57,531 nt of DNA from an uncultured Lachnospiraceae bacterium (GTDB lineage Bacteria > Bacillota > Clostridia > Lachnospirales > Lachnospiraceae), in the NCBI GenBank assembly GCA_947382355.1, contig CANCYR010000018.1:1-57531 (forward strand), given 5' to 3'. Of the stretch, positions 1 to 9,290 are shown in pieces (position 1 is the stretch's first letter; the number at the start of each line of letters is the position of its first letter). Under the pieces are notes generated by a model, which was not told where the DNA came from, made no database searches, and saw nothing but the letters and a program-made list of their open reading frames with translations. Both the position numbers and the translations under genes were made by a program.

Positions 1-627
1 CCTAAGTTAAGCCAGACGGCGCTGGATTATTACAACTCCCTGAAAAAGAAGTACGGACATCTTAATTTTGTACTGGTAGCTTCCGACAAAAAGCAGGAAG
101 CCGAAATGATGAAAGGAAGCTTTGCAAATCCAAACGGTCTTACCGTCTTAATTGATACAGATAAGATTGAACGGATGGCAACCGATGAAGCATATCGGAA
201 AAAATATGAGGCAATTTTAAGCAATGCCGCATCCGGCCTTTCCCAGATGAAGACCCAGCTTGGCAGCATGGCAAACAATGTAAAAGCTTACGGAATGACC
301 GTAAACGACAACGGAATGGGCTCCTTCTTTGCAGTTATTGATAAATCTCTGGCAACCCAAAAGGAACGTATTGAAAAGAAGGCTCAGGAAAAAGTTCAGG
401 AAAAGAAAAAAGCAGATAAAAAAGCGGAAAAGAAAAAGGCAGAAGAACGGTTAGAGGAAAATAGAAAAACCGCCGGGGAAACAGATGGAGAAACCATCAC
501 CATTACCGCCAATTCCGTGGATGAGCTGCTTCGGAAAATTGACCAGTATTACCAGCAAAGCAGGTTCAATCATCTCCGAACGGAAGAAGAAAGGGCTGTG
601 GGCAGCCAGTTAGACTTTTCTATTTAG
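1..627 (+). CDS. DUF6033-like protein, 5' end cut by window edge
   Basis: The reading frame is open from base 1 to the TAG at 625-627, so the gene begins outside the window and at least 208 residues are visible. The N-terminal visible part (about LDYYNSLKKKYGHLNFVLVA) and the short helical stretch that follows resemble the DUF6033 family of Lachnospiraceae, whose function is unknown. Residues after the middle form a long charged Lys/Glu run that should be a coiled coil or extended helix, and the C-terminal part is ordinary soluble sequence. No signal peptide or membrane segment is visible in the part present. It is followed directly by a strong terminator. The family name is from memory of the pattern; function is not inferred. 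Confidence 0.6.
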   Translation, partial: PKLSQTALDYYNSLKKKYGHLNFVLVASDKKQEAEMMKGSFANPNGLTVLIDTDKIERMATDEAYRKKYEAILSNAASGLSQMKTQLGSMANNVKAYGMTVNDNGMGSFFAVIDKSLATQKERIEKKAQEKVQEKKKADKKAEKKKAEERLEENRKTAGETDGETITITANSVDELLRKIDQYYQQSRFNHLRTEEERAVGSQLDFSI

Positions 628-640
628 CATATTGGATGAT

Positions 641-686
641 AAAGGAGCTGTGGCATTAAAATAATTAATGCGCAGCTCCTTTTTTG
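641..686 (+). terminator. Rho-independent terminator of the DUF6033-like gene
   Basis: AAAGGAGCTG pairs with CAGCTCCTTT, and the inner GCATTAA/TTAATGC also pairs, giving a long stem followed by a T run. It lies 14 bases after the stop codon at 627. Confidence 0.85.
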
Positions 687-714
687 AACTATTTAGACCA
701 GCCTTAAATTAGCT

Positions 715-1068
715 TTATTTTAACAAATAAACCGTCTTTTTATTGGCTCTAAAATCCATTACCTGACAAGAGACTTTTTCGGTAAACATATTTCCAATTG
801 GAAAATAGCTTTTTTTCAGCCTGCCCACCACTGGAAATTTGTATTTCCTTCCATCTGCACTGCTATAAACAACTTCCCCGCCTATGCTTCTATCATATGT
901 ATATATGATGTACTCATTCTTTTTTCCGCCTACATACACCTGATTAAAACAAATAATCCGGCATTCAAATTTTTCTTCTAATTCCTTGATAATATTATAA
1001 AATACTTCATATGCGGCCTTATCAATTTCTTCCGGTGTATCCTGATAGCCCTTTAAGGTTCCAGCCAT
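715..1068 (-). CDS. hypothetical protein, 117 aa
   Basis: No family recognised. The reading frame stays open upstream to 1281, but that part runs through a terminator hairpin and tRNA-Pro, so it is not coding. The ATG at 1068 is chosen because AGGAG lies six bases before it; an ATG at 1086 has no Shine-Dalgarno sequence. The protein has an acidic amphipathic helix first (about residues 10-33), then alternating beta-type segments with GGKKNEYIIYTYDRS and a basic C-terminus. No signal peptide, membrane helix or cysteine cluster suggests an export or metal role. It sits between convergent terminators as a single gene. Confidence 0.5.
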   Translation of the reverse strand: MAGTLKGYQDTPEEIDKAAYEVFYNIIKELEEKFECRIICFNQVYVGGKKNEYIIYTYDRSIGGEVVYSSADGRKYKFPVVGRLKKSYFPIGNMFTEKVSCQVMDFRANKKTVYLLK

Positions 1069-1140
1069 GATTTGCTCCTGCGCCATTTTATTGAACAGCT
1101 TTTTATCCGGAATGAACAAAAGGTATTTATAACAAAAAAA

Positions 1141-1175
1141 GAAAACACCAGATTTAAAAAAATCTGATGTTTTCA
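1141..1175 (-). terminator. terminator downstream of tRNA-Pro
   Basis: On the minus strand AAAACATCAGATTT pairs with AAATCTGGTGTTTT (one G-T pair), followed by a T-rich tract. It starts a few bases after the tRNA 3' end. Confidence 0.8.
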
Positions 1176-1187
1176 CCCTTTCAGGAA

Positions 1188-1261
1188 TCGAAGCGACGTG
1201 ATTCGAACACGCGACCTCTGCGTCCCGAACGCAGCGCTCTACCAAACTGAGCCACGCTTCG
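1188..1261 (-). tRNA. tRNA-Pro (anticodon CGG)
   Basis: Read on the minus strand the acceptor stem CGAAGCG pairs with CGCTTCG, the anticodon stem CTGCG/CGCAG closes the loop TTCGGGA with anticodon CGG, and the T arm carries GTTCGAATC. Position 73 is A. CCA is not encoded. It decodes the proline codon CCG. A terminator hairpin follows at once, so it is probably transcribed alone or as the end of a longer transcript. Confidence 0.95.
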
Positions 1262-1291
1262 ATAATATCTGTTGTTACCAACAGATATTAT
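1262..1291. repeat. 13-bp perfect hairpin abutting the tRNA-Pro 5' end
   Basis: ATAATATCTGTTG and CAACAGATATTAT flank a TTAC loop. The stem begins at the base next to the tRNA 5' end. There is no T run on the minus strand after it, so it is not a typical terminator for the antiporter operon upstream. It could be a processing signal or a weak stop. Confidence 0.6.
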
Positions 1292-1349
1292 TGTAACAAA
1301 AAAAAATGATTTTGGCTATCCCTTTTTTTTATTTTTTTTCCATACCTCC

Positions 1350-3200
1350 CTACACCGTCAGCAAATACACAAGCACCATAAGCAGCCCCGTACAAAACAT
1401 CATAAGTCCAAATGACAGGCTTCTTGTAATAATCTTATTATTTTCCCGAATCATTGTATAAAACATAGCCATTCTATGCTCATAATTTTTCTCCTCCCTG
1501 GGATGATTCTTCCAAATAGTCCGGTTAAAATACACTAAAGAATTATCCAGAAAACTGCCCACCCTATGGGTAAATTCATTTCCCTCCGTCAATTCATGGG
1601 GAAGCGGTTTATCCCTATATATGGTCTTCCTTAAAAATACTATAAAATAATCTAAAATACCATCCAAAATACGGCAGATAAATTTACATGCTGCACAAAC
1701 AGCATGAATCAGCGGGCGGTATACCCTGTTTTCCAAATCCATCCACCCTGGCAGGAAGCTTCCATAACCTTTTTGTATTTTATACAGACCCTTCACTACA
1801 ATAAAATAAATTATAATACCGATACCTATGGAAATAAAACCGCCCTTTAAATTTTCCAAAGAAAAATAACGGGGAACTTCTTTCATTGGCTTTATTCCGA
1901 AAAATCCCATTCCATAATTTCCTATTTTATCCAAAGTAAGCCCCGGAAGCATACCGGATAAAGGTAGAAAACATGCACTAACTGTCAGCGCTGCTGCCGA
2001 TTTTTTATTCATGTAAGCTCCTGCTGACTTATCATATTTTTCCTGAACCCCATAGTCCTTATTTTTTTCTACGAACAGCAGCACATATACTTTTACCATA
2101 TAAGCTACAGTAATGCCGCCGCTTAATAAAAAGAGCCATTCCGCCCATGTAATGCCTGCCTCCACAAGACCTTCATGAAGAAGCGTCTTGCTGATATAAC
2201 CGCTGAAAAGAGGAATGCCTCCTATGCCCAGCGCACCCATCAGATAAATAAACTGAAGCAGGGGCTTTTTTCTTCCAAAGCCCTGAATTTCATTTAAATC
2301 CAGCTTATGAAGGTTCATAAACACAACTCCCGCCACAAGGAATAAAACCAGCTTAAACAAAGAATGATTTACCATATGGAGAATCGTCCCCTTTACGGCA
2401 AGGGCGCTTTCTTTCCCCAGAATGCAGACCGTTGCCAGTCCCGTCAGGATAAAGCCGATTTGAGATACAGAGGAGCAGGCAAGCACTTCTTTTAAATTAT
2501 GGGAATTTAATGCCAGAATGCCTCCCAGCACCATCGTAATTACAGCAAAAACTAAAAGCCCTTTTCCATAATCTTCATGATTCCTAAAGATACTTATACT
2601 TACCCAGATAGCTCCGAAAATTCCGGTCTTTGTTAAAATACCGGAAAGCAATGCGCTGGCAGGCGCCGGTGCCACCGGATGAGCCTTTGGCAGCCATATA
2701 TGAAGGGGAAAAGCGCCTGCCTTTGCCAGAAAACCAAATAGCAGGCAAAAACCCCCGCCATACAAAAAGCCCTGATTACCGATACCAACATCACTGACAC
2801 CTGCTGCCCAAAACAAAAATAATCCCATCAGCATTACCATACCGCCAATGACAGCAATGGCAAGATATGTTTCTCCTGCACGCAGGGATTCCTTTTTTTC
2901 ATCATATACCACCCATACATAAGAAATAAGGGACATAATTTCAAAAAATATGAATAACGTAAATAAATCCGCAGATAAAAATACTCCCACTGTTGCCAGA
3001 AAAGTTATGAAAAAAGAAATATAATATCTTTTTTTATTGACATAATGCTTCATGTATTCCAGAGAAAATATACCCGTCACCGCCCACATAAAAAAGGCGA
3101 TGACAACATAAATAGTCCGAAGCCCCCCAAAAGAAAAATGAAGCCCATAACCGCATACTTCCGATATGGAAAATATATGGTCTGCTAAAATACAACTCAT
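1350..3200 (-). CDS. NuoL/HyfB-type antiporter subunit of the Mrp/Mbh-like complex (fourth copy)
   Basis: A 616-residue polytopic membrane protein of the proton-antiporter M/N/L family (PF00361). The conserved transmembrane Glu (E87, in FFEIMS), Lys (K160, FLAKAGAFPLH) and second Lys (K191, ILTKTGIFG) that carry protons in complex I and Mrp subunits are all present. The N-terminus is shorter than in its three paralogues upstream (the Glu is at 87 rather than about 133-142). The C-terminus is longer, with amphipathic segments and one last membrane helix, as in HyfB/NuoL-like subunits. The ATG at 3200 is preferred; a TTG two codons earlier is too close to the GGAGG. Last gene of the ten-gene operon, 16 bases after its neighbour. 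Confidence 0.85.
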   Translation of the reverse strand: MSCILADHIFSISEVCGYGLHFSFGGLRTIYVVIAFFMWAVTGIFSLEYMKHYVNKKRYYISFFITFLATVGVFLSADLFTLFIFFEIMSLISYVWVVYDEKKESLRAGETYLAIAVIGGMVMLMGLFLFWAAGVSDVGIGNQGFLYGGGFCLLFGFLAKAGAFPLHIWLPKAHPVAPAPASALLSGILTKTGIFGAIWVSISIFRNHEDYGKGLLVFAVITMVLGGILALNSHNLKEVLACSSVSQIGFILTGLATVCILGKESALAVKGTILHMVNHSLFKLVLFLVAGVVFMNLHKLDLNEIQGFGRKKPLLQFIYLMGALGIGGIPLFSGYISKTLLHEGLVEAGITWAEWLFLLSGGITVAYMVKVYVLLFVEKNKDYGVQEKYDKSAGAYMNKKSAAALTVSACFLPLSGMLPGLTLDKIGNYGMGFFGIKPMKEVPRYFSLENLKGGFISIGIGIIIYFIVVKGLYKIQKGYGSFLPGWMDLENRVYRPLIHAVCAACKFICRILDGILDYFIVFLRKTIYRDKPLPHELTEGNEFTHRVGSFLDNSLVYFNRTIWKNHPREEKNYEHRMAMFYTMIRENNKIITRSLSFGLMMFCTGLLMVLVYLLTV

Positions 3201-3216
3201 GCCCAAATCCCCTCCT

Positions 3217-4692
3217 TTAAAGTTTTCCCGCTGCTATATGTGAAAAAACATTCAACAAAGAGCCCGAATGCAGGCCAAAATAGAACATGGCAATCACAAA
3301 CAGACATAACGGCAGCATCATAAGCCAATTGGGATCTTCTACATCCTTTATGGAATCAAAAGAAAGCTCCGCCTTTGGAAAAAATGCCCGGATGATAATG
3401 GAAAACATATAGGTGGCAGTAAGCAATGCGGATATCAGCAATGCTCCGATTCCAAAATAAGCCAGTATATTTTCACTGTCCACGGCAGCAGACGCCAGAT
3501 TAAACTTGCTGATAAACCCGCACAGCCCCGGCACGCCCATCAGGGCTAAGGCAGACACTGTAAAAATGCCAAATACTTTAGGCATCTTTTTTCCCAGTCC
3601 TTCTAACTCATACACATAAGTTTTTCCCGTTTTATAGATAACCGCTCCGGCACAAAAGAAGGAACATATCTTCATAATGCCATGAAACACCATATGGCTC
3701 AATGCTCCTACCAGTCCCAAAGGCGTCATAATCGTAACACCAAATAAAATATAGCTTAAATTACTGATGGTAGAATAGGCGAGCCTTCTTTTTAAATGCC
3801 TTTCCTTCACCGCCATGCTGCAGCCATATACAATTGTAATCATGGCTGCCGTCATCACCACATTTTGTGCCCAGGTTCCTCTTAAAAACTCCGTACCAAA
3901 ACAATAATAGGTAAGACGCATAATAGCAAATGCTCCTGATTTTACAACCGCAACTGCATGGAGCAGTGCCGTAACAGGAGTTGGAGCCACACCTGCCTTG
4001 GGAAGCCATGAATTAAAAGGACAAAGGGCTGCTTTTACTCCAAATCCGAAAAAGGCAAATACATAAATCAAAAGTAACAGATTCACCCTTGTTCCGATTT
4101 TGGAAAGATGAAGGGTTCCTCCTAAAACAAAGCCTTCCCCGGTTCCGTAAACAATCATAAATATAACCCCTACGAAAGCAAATGCGGCTCCGCCTAAAGA
4201 ATAATATAAATATTTTCTTGCTGCCAAAACCGCTTCTCTGGTCAATGTGTGCAGCACCAGGGGAAATGTCACCAAAGTTAAAAGCTCATAGAAAAAATAC
4301 ATGGTAATCATATTGCCGCTTAAGGCAATACCTAAAGTGACACCATAAGTAACCGTATAAAAAAGAAAGAAAATCCTTTCATGGCCTTCATGCTTCATAT
4401 ATTCAAAGGCATATAACGTAGCAAGGGGCCAGAGGGAAGAAACCAATGCCGCAAATACGCTTCCAAGCCCGTCTAACTGAAAGCTGATGGTCAAATCCCC
4501 TGTAAAATGCATAAGAGTAAAGGAAGTTTCCGGCCTGTCCATCAAAAGGCTGAAAACCAGCATGGAATTGATTATCACTATTGTTTCAATAAAAACAAGC
4601 CTGTGGTTTCTTTTTTTAAAAGGAATCAGAGGAACCAGGGCGCCTCCTAAAATAGGAATCAATATTACAATAAACATCATAATTGCATTCAT
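3217..4692 (-). CDS. MrpD/NuoN-type antiporter subunit (third copy)
   Basis: A 491-residue membrane protein of PF00361 with about 14 hydrophobic segments. The key charged residues are kept: E136 in FFYELLTL, K220 in GFGVKAALCPF and K251 in VVKSGAF. The loop SWLPKAGVAPTPVTALL matches the family signature between helices 7 and 8. It shares the YMKHEGHER motif with the second copy, so the two look like a recent duplication. A good AAAGGAGG precedes the ATG. Only 18 bases separate it from the gene upstream, consistent with one transcript. The likely role is a proton or sodium channel subunit of the membrane complex. Confidence 0.88.
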   Translation of the reverse strand: MNAIMMFIVILIPILGGALVPLIPFKKRNHRLVFIETIVIINSMLVFSLLMDRPETSFTLMHFTGDLTISFQLDGLGSVFAALVSSLWPLATLYAFEYMKHEGHERIFFLFYTVTYGVTLGIALSGNMITMYFFYELLTLVTFPLVLHTLTREAVLAARKYLYYSLGGAAFAFVGVIFMIVYGTGEGFVLGGTLHLSKIGTRVNLLLLIYVFAFFGFGVKAALCPFNSWLPKAGVAPTPVTALLHAVAVVKSGAFAIMRLTYYCFGTEFLRGTWAQNVVMTAAMITIVYGCSMAVKERHLKRRLAYSTISNLSYILFGVTIMTPLGLVGALSHMVFHGIMKICSFFCAGAVIYKTGKTYVYELEGLGKKMPKVFGIFTVSALALMGVPGLCGFISKFNLASAAVDSENILAYFGIGALLISALLTATYMFSIIIRAFFPKAELSFDSIKDVEDPNWLMMLPLCLFVIAMFYFGLHSGSLLNVFSHIAAGKL

Positions 4693-4710
4693 TCTAATCC
4701 CTCCTTTCTA

Positions 4711-6177
4711 CTACAATATAAGACGGTTAATAAACTCTGTAAAATAATGTATGAGCAGATTTGGAAACAATCCAAGTAATACAGACAATCCTGTAAGTAC
4801 AATAACAGGCAGCAGCAGATATTTATCCGGCTCACATTTTTTTATAGAACCTTTATTAAAATCCTCGCCGGGTAAAAATCCCTGAATGGAAATGGGAAGC
4901 AGATATCCCGCTGTCAGCAGCGCACTGATTAACAGCACCACAGGGCCTGCAATAGAAAATATTTTTATTCCGCTGTCCAAAGCTCCCGTTGCCAGATACC
5001 ATTTACTGATGAATCCCCCTGTAGGCGGAATACCAATCAGGCCAAGAGAAGCAATGGTATAGCACCACATGGTAACGGGCATCCTTTTACCGATTCCCCG
5101 AAGCTCATCTACCCTTGTACATCCTGTCTGGACTATAATGGCGCCTGCTACAAGGAATAAGGTACACTTAATTAAGGCATGTGCCATTACATGCAGCAAA
5201 GAACCTGTCATGCTTACAGGATTTAAAAGCGCCAGACCAAATACAATATAAGAAACCTGGCTCACTGTGGAATAGGCAAGCCTTTTTTTCAACACTTTTT
5301 CTCCAAACGCAAGCATGGAGCCTAAAAATACTGTAATCAGAGAAAGAGTCAGCCATACTGTCTGCACCCATGTGCCCCGGATAAAATCAGCTCCTATAAT
5401 ATAATAAACCACCCTTATCATAGCAAATACTCCTGACTTTACAATGACAGCGGAAAGCACTGCGCTGGCAGGTGCAGGTGCAGCCGGATGGGCAGTTGGC
5501 AGCCATCCGTGGACAGGAAACATACCTGCCTTTACTCCAAAGCCCAGCAGCATAATAAAAGTAATCAGTAAAAGTAAAGGTTTATTTTCCTGTGCCAGAC
5601 TGCTTAAAGTGCCTCCAATAGTAAAGGATAACGTATTTGCATATTTTGTTATAAAATAAATTCCAAATAATGCTGTATATGCACCAAAAAAGGAGTACAG
5701 CAAATACTTCATTGCTGCCATAACCGCCTCTTTTGACTGATTGTGAATGACAAGAGGAAATGAACACAGTGTCATCAATTCATAAAAAATATACATAGTA
5801 ATCAGATTTCCGGAAAAAGTAATCCCAATCAATACTCCATACAGCATCAGATAAAATGCAAAATAGCGCTTTTCATTTTTTTCATGTTTCATATAGGAAA
5901 AAGCAAAAAAACCGCCGCAAATCCATATGACTGTTACAATCAGGGCAAACAGCTTTCCAAGCTCATCCGCCTGAAGTATGACGGGAAGCTTTGTATGAAG
6001 AGTGAATAACGTAACCAGCTCTTTTGAAAAAAGAACTGCCCTTAGCACCAGTATTCCATTTACAGCCAGTACAATCCCCGTATAAACCAGATAAAACTTT
6101 CTTCTTTCCAGTCTTTGGAAAAATAACAATATGCCCATAACTATCGGAAACAGTATTGGTAATAGTAACGTATACAT
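4711..6177 (-). CDS. MrpD-type antiporter subunit (second copy)
   Basis: A 488-residue polytopic protein of PF00361. E133 (FYELMTL), K216 (GFGVKAGMFPVHGWLP) and K247 (VIVKSGVF) are the expected proton-path residues, and HPAAPAPASAVLSAV is the classical signature of antiporter-like subunits of complex I and Mrp. The ATG is preceded by GGAGG at a normal distance. It sits 11 bases after the first copy and 18 before the third. Sequence similarity to the third copy is visible by eye (GNLITMYIFYEL against GNMITMYFFYEL). Confidence 0.9.
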   Translation of the reverse strand: MYTLLLPILFPIVMGILLFFQRLERRKFYLVYTGIVLAVNGILVLRAVLFSKELVTLFTLHTKLPVILQADELGKLFALIVTVIWICGGFFAFSYMKHEKNEKRYFAFYLMLYGVLIGITFSGNLITMYIFYELMTLCSFPLVIHNQSKEAVMAAMKYLLYSFFGAYTALFGIYFITKYANTLSFTIGGTLSSLAQENKPLLLLITFIMLLGFGVKAGMFPVHGWLPTAHPAAPAPASAVLSAVIVKSGVFAMIRVVYYIIGADFIRGTWVQTVWLTLSLITVFLGSMLAFGEKVLKKRLAYSTVSQVSYIVFGLALLNPVSMTGSLLHVMAHALIKCTLFLVAGAIIVQTGCTRVDELRGIGKRMPVTMWCYTIASLGLIGIPPTGGFISKWYLATGALDSGIKIFSIAGPVVLLISALLTAGYLLPISIQGFLPGEDFNKGSIKKCEPDKYLLLPVIVLTGLSVLLGLFPNLLIHYFTEFINRLIL

Positions 6178-6188
6178 TTCAAAGCCTC

Positions 6189-7682
6189 CTAGCTGAACAT
6201 TTTAAGTCCCATTTGAATCATATTTACAATAGGAGTGGAACACATTCCAAGAACAATATTTAAAATCACAAAACAAACCAGGGCTCCCGCATAACGAAAA
6301 CTCTTTTTTACCGGCATATTATCATAAGGAGATTTCACGGGCGTATAAATCCGAATAACGGTTTTCATGAAATAAATAGCATTTAATATAGTGCTGATAC
6401 CCAAGCAAATCAGCGTAGGCAGCATTTTATAGGGCGTATTCTGTATACAGGCAGTGCCAAAAAGCAGCTTGCTTATAAAGCCTGAAAATCCCGGAATGCC
6501 CACCATGGAAAGCGCCCCTACAGTAAAAGCAATTCCCGCAGGCTTGTTCCGATAAGCCGCCCCTGTTAAATCAATGAATTTCTTGCTTTGTCCGGATGTA
6601 TCCGTAAGCCCCACTGCCGCAATGAATAAAAGACTTTTTGTTGCTGCATGGGACAATATGTGATAGATGCTGGCTGTCATTCCTTCCAAGGTACCAAGTC
6701 CGATTCCCATATATATATAACCAATCTGAGCCACAGAAGAAAAAGCAATCATTCTTCTGATATCATTTTCTGAAATAGCGCTTAAGGAACCCATAATCAT
6801 GCCGCAAAGACCAAACAGAAACAAAATATGGATAACCTTGCTGCTTAAAATCACTTCCCAGCCAATTACCCGGTAACAGATTTTAATCAAAAGAAAAATA
6901 TATCCTTTTGACACAAGGCTGGATAATATGGCGGCGCTGGATGCTGTAGAATATCCGTAAGCATTGGGCAGCCAGGAATGAAAAGGAAACAGTGCGCTTT
7001 TAATGGCAAGCCCCACGCAGATAAAAGCAATTGCCACCACTAAAGGTATATGATAGTCACCGGTTGCAGCCATCATGATGATTGAGCTCTTTATATTGCT
7101 CATAAGCAGATGGCCGGTACAGTCGTATAAAATACAGATTCCAAGCAGCAGCAGACCAGAGCCTAACAGGCTCATGATCATATACCGGACAGCCGCTTCA
7201 AAGGTATGCCCGTTCTGCCGTATCATAATCAATCCGCAGGCAGATATTGTATTGATTTCCACAAATACATAGGCAGTAAACAAATCATTTGTGTAAATCA
7301 GGGCAAGCAGTGAGCTTAATAACAAATTTATGAGAATATAATATAAATTCTGTTTACTTGGAGCAATTTCTCTTTCCAGATGCCCTCTGCCTCCTACCAA
7401 TGACAAGAGCATAATTATACAAAAGAACAGAGCCATCAGAGCTTCTAAAACTCCCGCCCTGATTTCATTTCCCCAGGGCGCCGGAAAGTGTCCCATCATA
7501 AATGTATAGCTTTCTTTTGTCCCAAGCAGATAAAAAAGAAGCACTGTGGACATTGCCATAATTACAGTAATAATAAAAGCATTTATCCTCTTTGCCCATT
7601 TCCCGTTAACCATGGAAGTAACCGTTCCGGAAAACAGGGACAGCAAAATGGAAAAAAAAGGAATGTTTTGTACAAAATCCAT
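6189..7682 (-). CDS. MrpD/MbhH-type antiporter subunit (first copy)
   Basis: A 497-residue membrane protein, PF00361, with the Glu (E142 in YVFVEINTIS), Lys (K228 in LAIKSALFPFHSWLP) and second Lys (K259 in SLVSKGYIF) of the antiporter family. Its place directly after MrpC equals that of MrpD in mrp operons and MbhH in archaeal mbh operons. It is the most divergent of the four copies here: its helix 7-8 loop reads NAYGYSTASSAAILSSL rather than the Pro/Ala-rich form. AAAAAGGAGG precedes the ATG; its start is one base after the MrpC stop. Confidence 0.9.
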   Translation of the reverse strand: MDFVQNIPFFSILLSLFSGTVTSMVNGKWAKRINAFIITVIMAMSTVLLFYLLGTKESYTFMMGHFPAPWGNEIRAGVLEALMALFFCIIMLLSLVGGRGHLEREIAPSKQNLYYILINLLLSSLLALIYTNDLFTAYVFVEINTISACGLIMIRQNGHTFEAAVRYMIMSLLGSGLLLLGICILYDCTGHLLMSNIKSSIIMMAATGDYHIPLVVAIAFICVGLAIKSALFPFHSWLPNAYGYSTASSAAILSSLVSKGYIFLLIKICYRVIGWEVILSSKVIHILFLFGLCGMIMGSLSAISENDIRRMIAFSSVAQIGYIYMGIGLGTLEGMTASIYHILSHAATKSLLFIAAVGLTDTSGQSKKFIDLTGAAYRNKPAGIAFTVGALSMVGIPGFSGFISKLLFGTACIQNTPYKMLPTLICLGISTILNAIYFMKTVIRIYTPVKSPYDNMPVKKSFRYAGALVCFVILNIVLGMCSTPIVNMIQMGLKMFS

Positions 7683-7683
7683 A

Positions 7684-8064
7684 TTAATTTTCCTCCTTTT
7701 TCAATAAGGTGGAAATCTCATCCAAATCCAGAGTATGATACCTTCTGTATAAACGGATGGTTAAGGACAGCATAAGGGCGGAAACGGATACGGAAACCAC
7801 AATACCCGTAAGCACCAGACCTCCCGGTATGGGATTGATATAAGCTTCTACCTCCTGTACTCCATCCACTACAATAGGCGCCACTCTTCCCTGAATATAT
7901 CCCTTTAATGCCAAAAACAGATAAGTAGCCGTATCCATAATATTCAGTCCTATGATTTTCTTTATAAGGTTTTTCTGCAAAAGAAGATTGGTAAATCCGA
8001 TAGCAAATAAAATCATGGATACTGCCTCAGCATAATTTACTGATAAATTTGGTCCGAATCCCAT
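7684..8064 (-). CDS. mrpC: MrpC/MnhC (NuoK-like) subunit
   Basis: A 126-residue protein with three hydrophobic helices and the NuoK-like signature (IGLNIMDTATYLF, then INPIPGGLVLTGIVVSVSV), as in PF00420 MnhC subunits. The ATG at 8064 (MGFGPNL) is chosen over longer in-frame starts because AGGAGG lies upstream at proper spacing and the TAG of the previous gene ends just before it. In Mrp complexes this subunit packs beside MrpD and helps form the ion path. Confidence 0.88.
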   Translation of the reverse strand: MGFGPNLSVNYAEAVSMILFAIGFTNLLLQKNLIKKIIGLNIMDTATYLFLALKGYIQGRVAPIVVDGVQEVEAYINPIPGGLVLTGIVVSVSVSALMLSLTIRLYRRYHTLDLDEISTLLKKEEN

Positions 8065-8065
8065 A

Positions 8066-9034
8066 CTAAAAGCCTCCTTTTCGGAACAGAGCATAAAAAG
8101 CATACATGGTACATGCAACCACTAACCCTACGCAAATATTTAAAGGAAGAATCAGACCGCTGCTTAAAATAGCTCCCGGCGTTCCAAGGGGAATGCCGCT
8201 TTCTAAATGATTGGCTCCTGTAAAGAAGGAGTAGCTTTTTGCAAGACAATAAAAGGATAAGGAACAAAAACAGATTATTTTATAGGTTTTTTCTGTAAAG
8301 AACCGTTCTGTTTTTGCAAATCCAAATGCATTTAAATAAAGAATCAGCCCTGCACCTATAATTGCCCCTCCGGAAAATCCTCCCCCCGGCGAAAGATGTC
8401 CGTTTAAAATCACATAAATGCCGAATATAATAATAAGAGGAACTATAATAACTGCAATTACTTGTAAAATAGCATCATTTTTCGGTTCATAATTTCTGTC
8501 ATTTGCCTCTTCCCTGTCCTTTTCCTTTCCTTTTTCATCCTTGTCGATTCTAAGAAGAATAAATACCGTAATGGTAGCAATAAAAAGAACATGGGATTCC
8601 CCCAATGTATCAAAAGCACGATAATCTAAAATCATTCCTGTAACGATATTAACTGCACCTGTTTCCTGCAATCCGTTTTCAATATATCTGGCAGGTACTT
8701 CATTTTCATTGGGATTGCCCGGATTTCCTGTTTTCGGGGAATAAGAAACCATTAAAAGCAGGACAAAAGTCAGGGCAAGACAGAAAATAACGGATATAAT
8801 GCCATAAACCGTTTTAAAAAATTTAATTTCCTTGTTATGGCCGATATCATAAACCCGGTCCATTATGGCTTCCTTTTCCTGCATCAACTCTTCTGCAGTT
8901 CTTTTATCTTTATAAGGATGACCGGCCTTCATTTCCACTTCTCCTAAAAAAGGATCCTTTTCTCCCCGGTACCAGCGGAAAAAACTATAAGCCTTTGTTT
9001 TTTTATAACTTTCTTCATCTCTTAATTTGCTCAT
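8066..9034 (-). CDS. MbhE-MrpB (MnhB) fusion subunit
   Basis: 322 residues. After a charged cytoplasmic N-terminus of about 70 residues comes a helix, then a segment like the MbhE family (ARYIENGLQETGAVNIVTGM followed by DYRAFDTLGESHVLF). After a Lys/Glu-rich linker comes a complete MnhB domain (PF04039) with the typical NGHLSPGGGFSGGAI. In archaeal Mbh these are two genes, MbhE and MbhF, and in Mrp the first part is the C-terminal end of MrpA. The start at 9034 (MSKLRDE) follows AAGGA; a longer frame to 9067 exists. It overlaps the end of the MbhD gene by 20 bases. Confidence 0.82.
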   Translation of the reverse strand: MSKLRDEESYKKTKAYSFFRWYRGEKDPFLGEVEMKAGHPYKDKRTAEELMQEKEAIMDRVYDIGHNKEIKFFKTVYGIISVIFCLALTFVLLLMVSYSPKTGNPGNPNENEVPARYIENGLQETGAVNIVTGMILDYRAFDTLGESHVLFIATITVFILLRIDKDEKGKEKDREEANDRNYEPKNDAILQVIAVIIVPLIIIFGIYVILNGHLSPGGGFSGGAIIGAGLILYLNAFGFAKTERFFTEKTYKIICFCSLSFYCLAKSYSFFTGANHLESGIPLGTPGAILSSGLILPLNICVGLVVACTMYAFYALFRKGGF

Positions 9035-9290
9035 CTTTTTTTCCTTCCCTTTTTTCATCAATGGCATGAATCTTTTTTAAGGTGACAAAGAAAAGCACGG
9101 AAGTGACCCCTGCTCCCACTGCTGCCTCCGTAATGGCAAGGTCCGGGGATTCCAGAAAAATCCAGACCATGGACATAACAAGGCTGTAAGACATGAAAAT
9201 CAAAAGCGAATTTAAAAGATTTTTGGAAAAACTTACTGCAATGGCACAGATTACCAAAAATCCAAGTAAAATATACATAAGCCATTCCAT
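9015..9290 (-). CDS. MbhD-like subunit (DUF4040)
   Basis: 91 residues, three membrane helices and the signature SLVMSMVWIFLESPDLAITEA (first 20 shown in part), with the conserved ESPDLAITEAAVGAG loop of DUF4040 proteins. This corresponds to the C-terminal region of MrpA, and to MbhD of membrane-bound hydrogenases. Its ATG overlaps the TAA of the MrpG gene (TAATG type), which suggests translational coupling. A charged tail of about 20 residues follows the last helix. Confidence 0.85.
   Translation of the reverse strand: MEWLMYILLGFLVICAIAVSFSKNLLNSLLIFMSYSLVMSMVWIFLESPDLAITEAAVGAGVTSVLFFVTLKKIHAIDEKREGKKDEQIKR

Noticed and set aside
1069-1281. N-terminal extension of the 715-1068 protein
   Set aside because: The open frame runs through a terminator hairpin and tRNA-Pro, and has no ribosome site; only the part after 1068 is credible.
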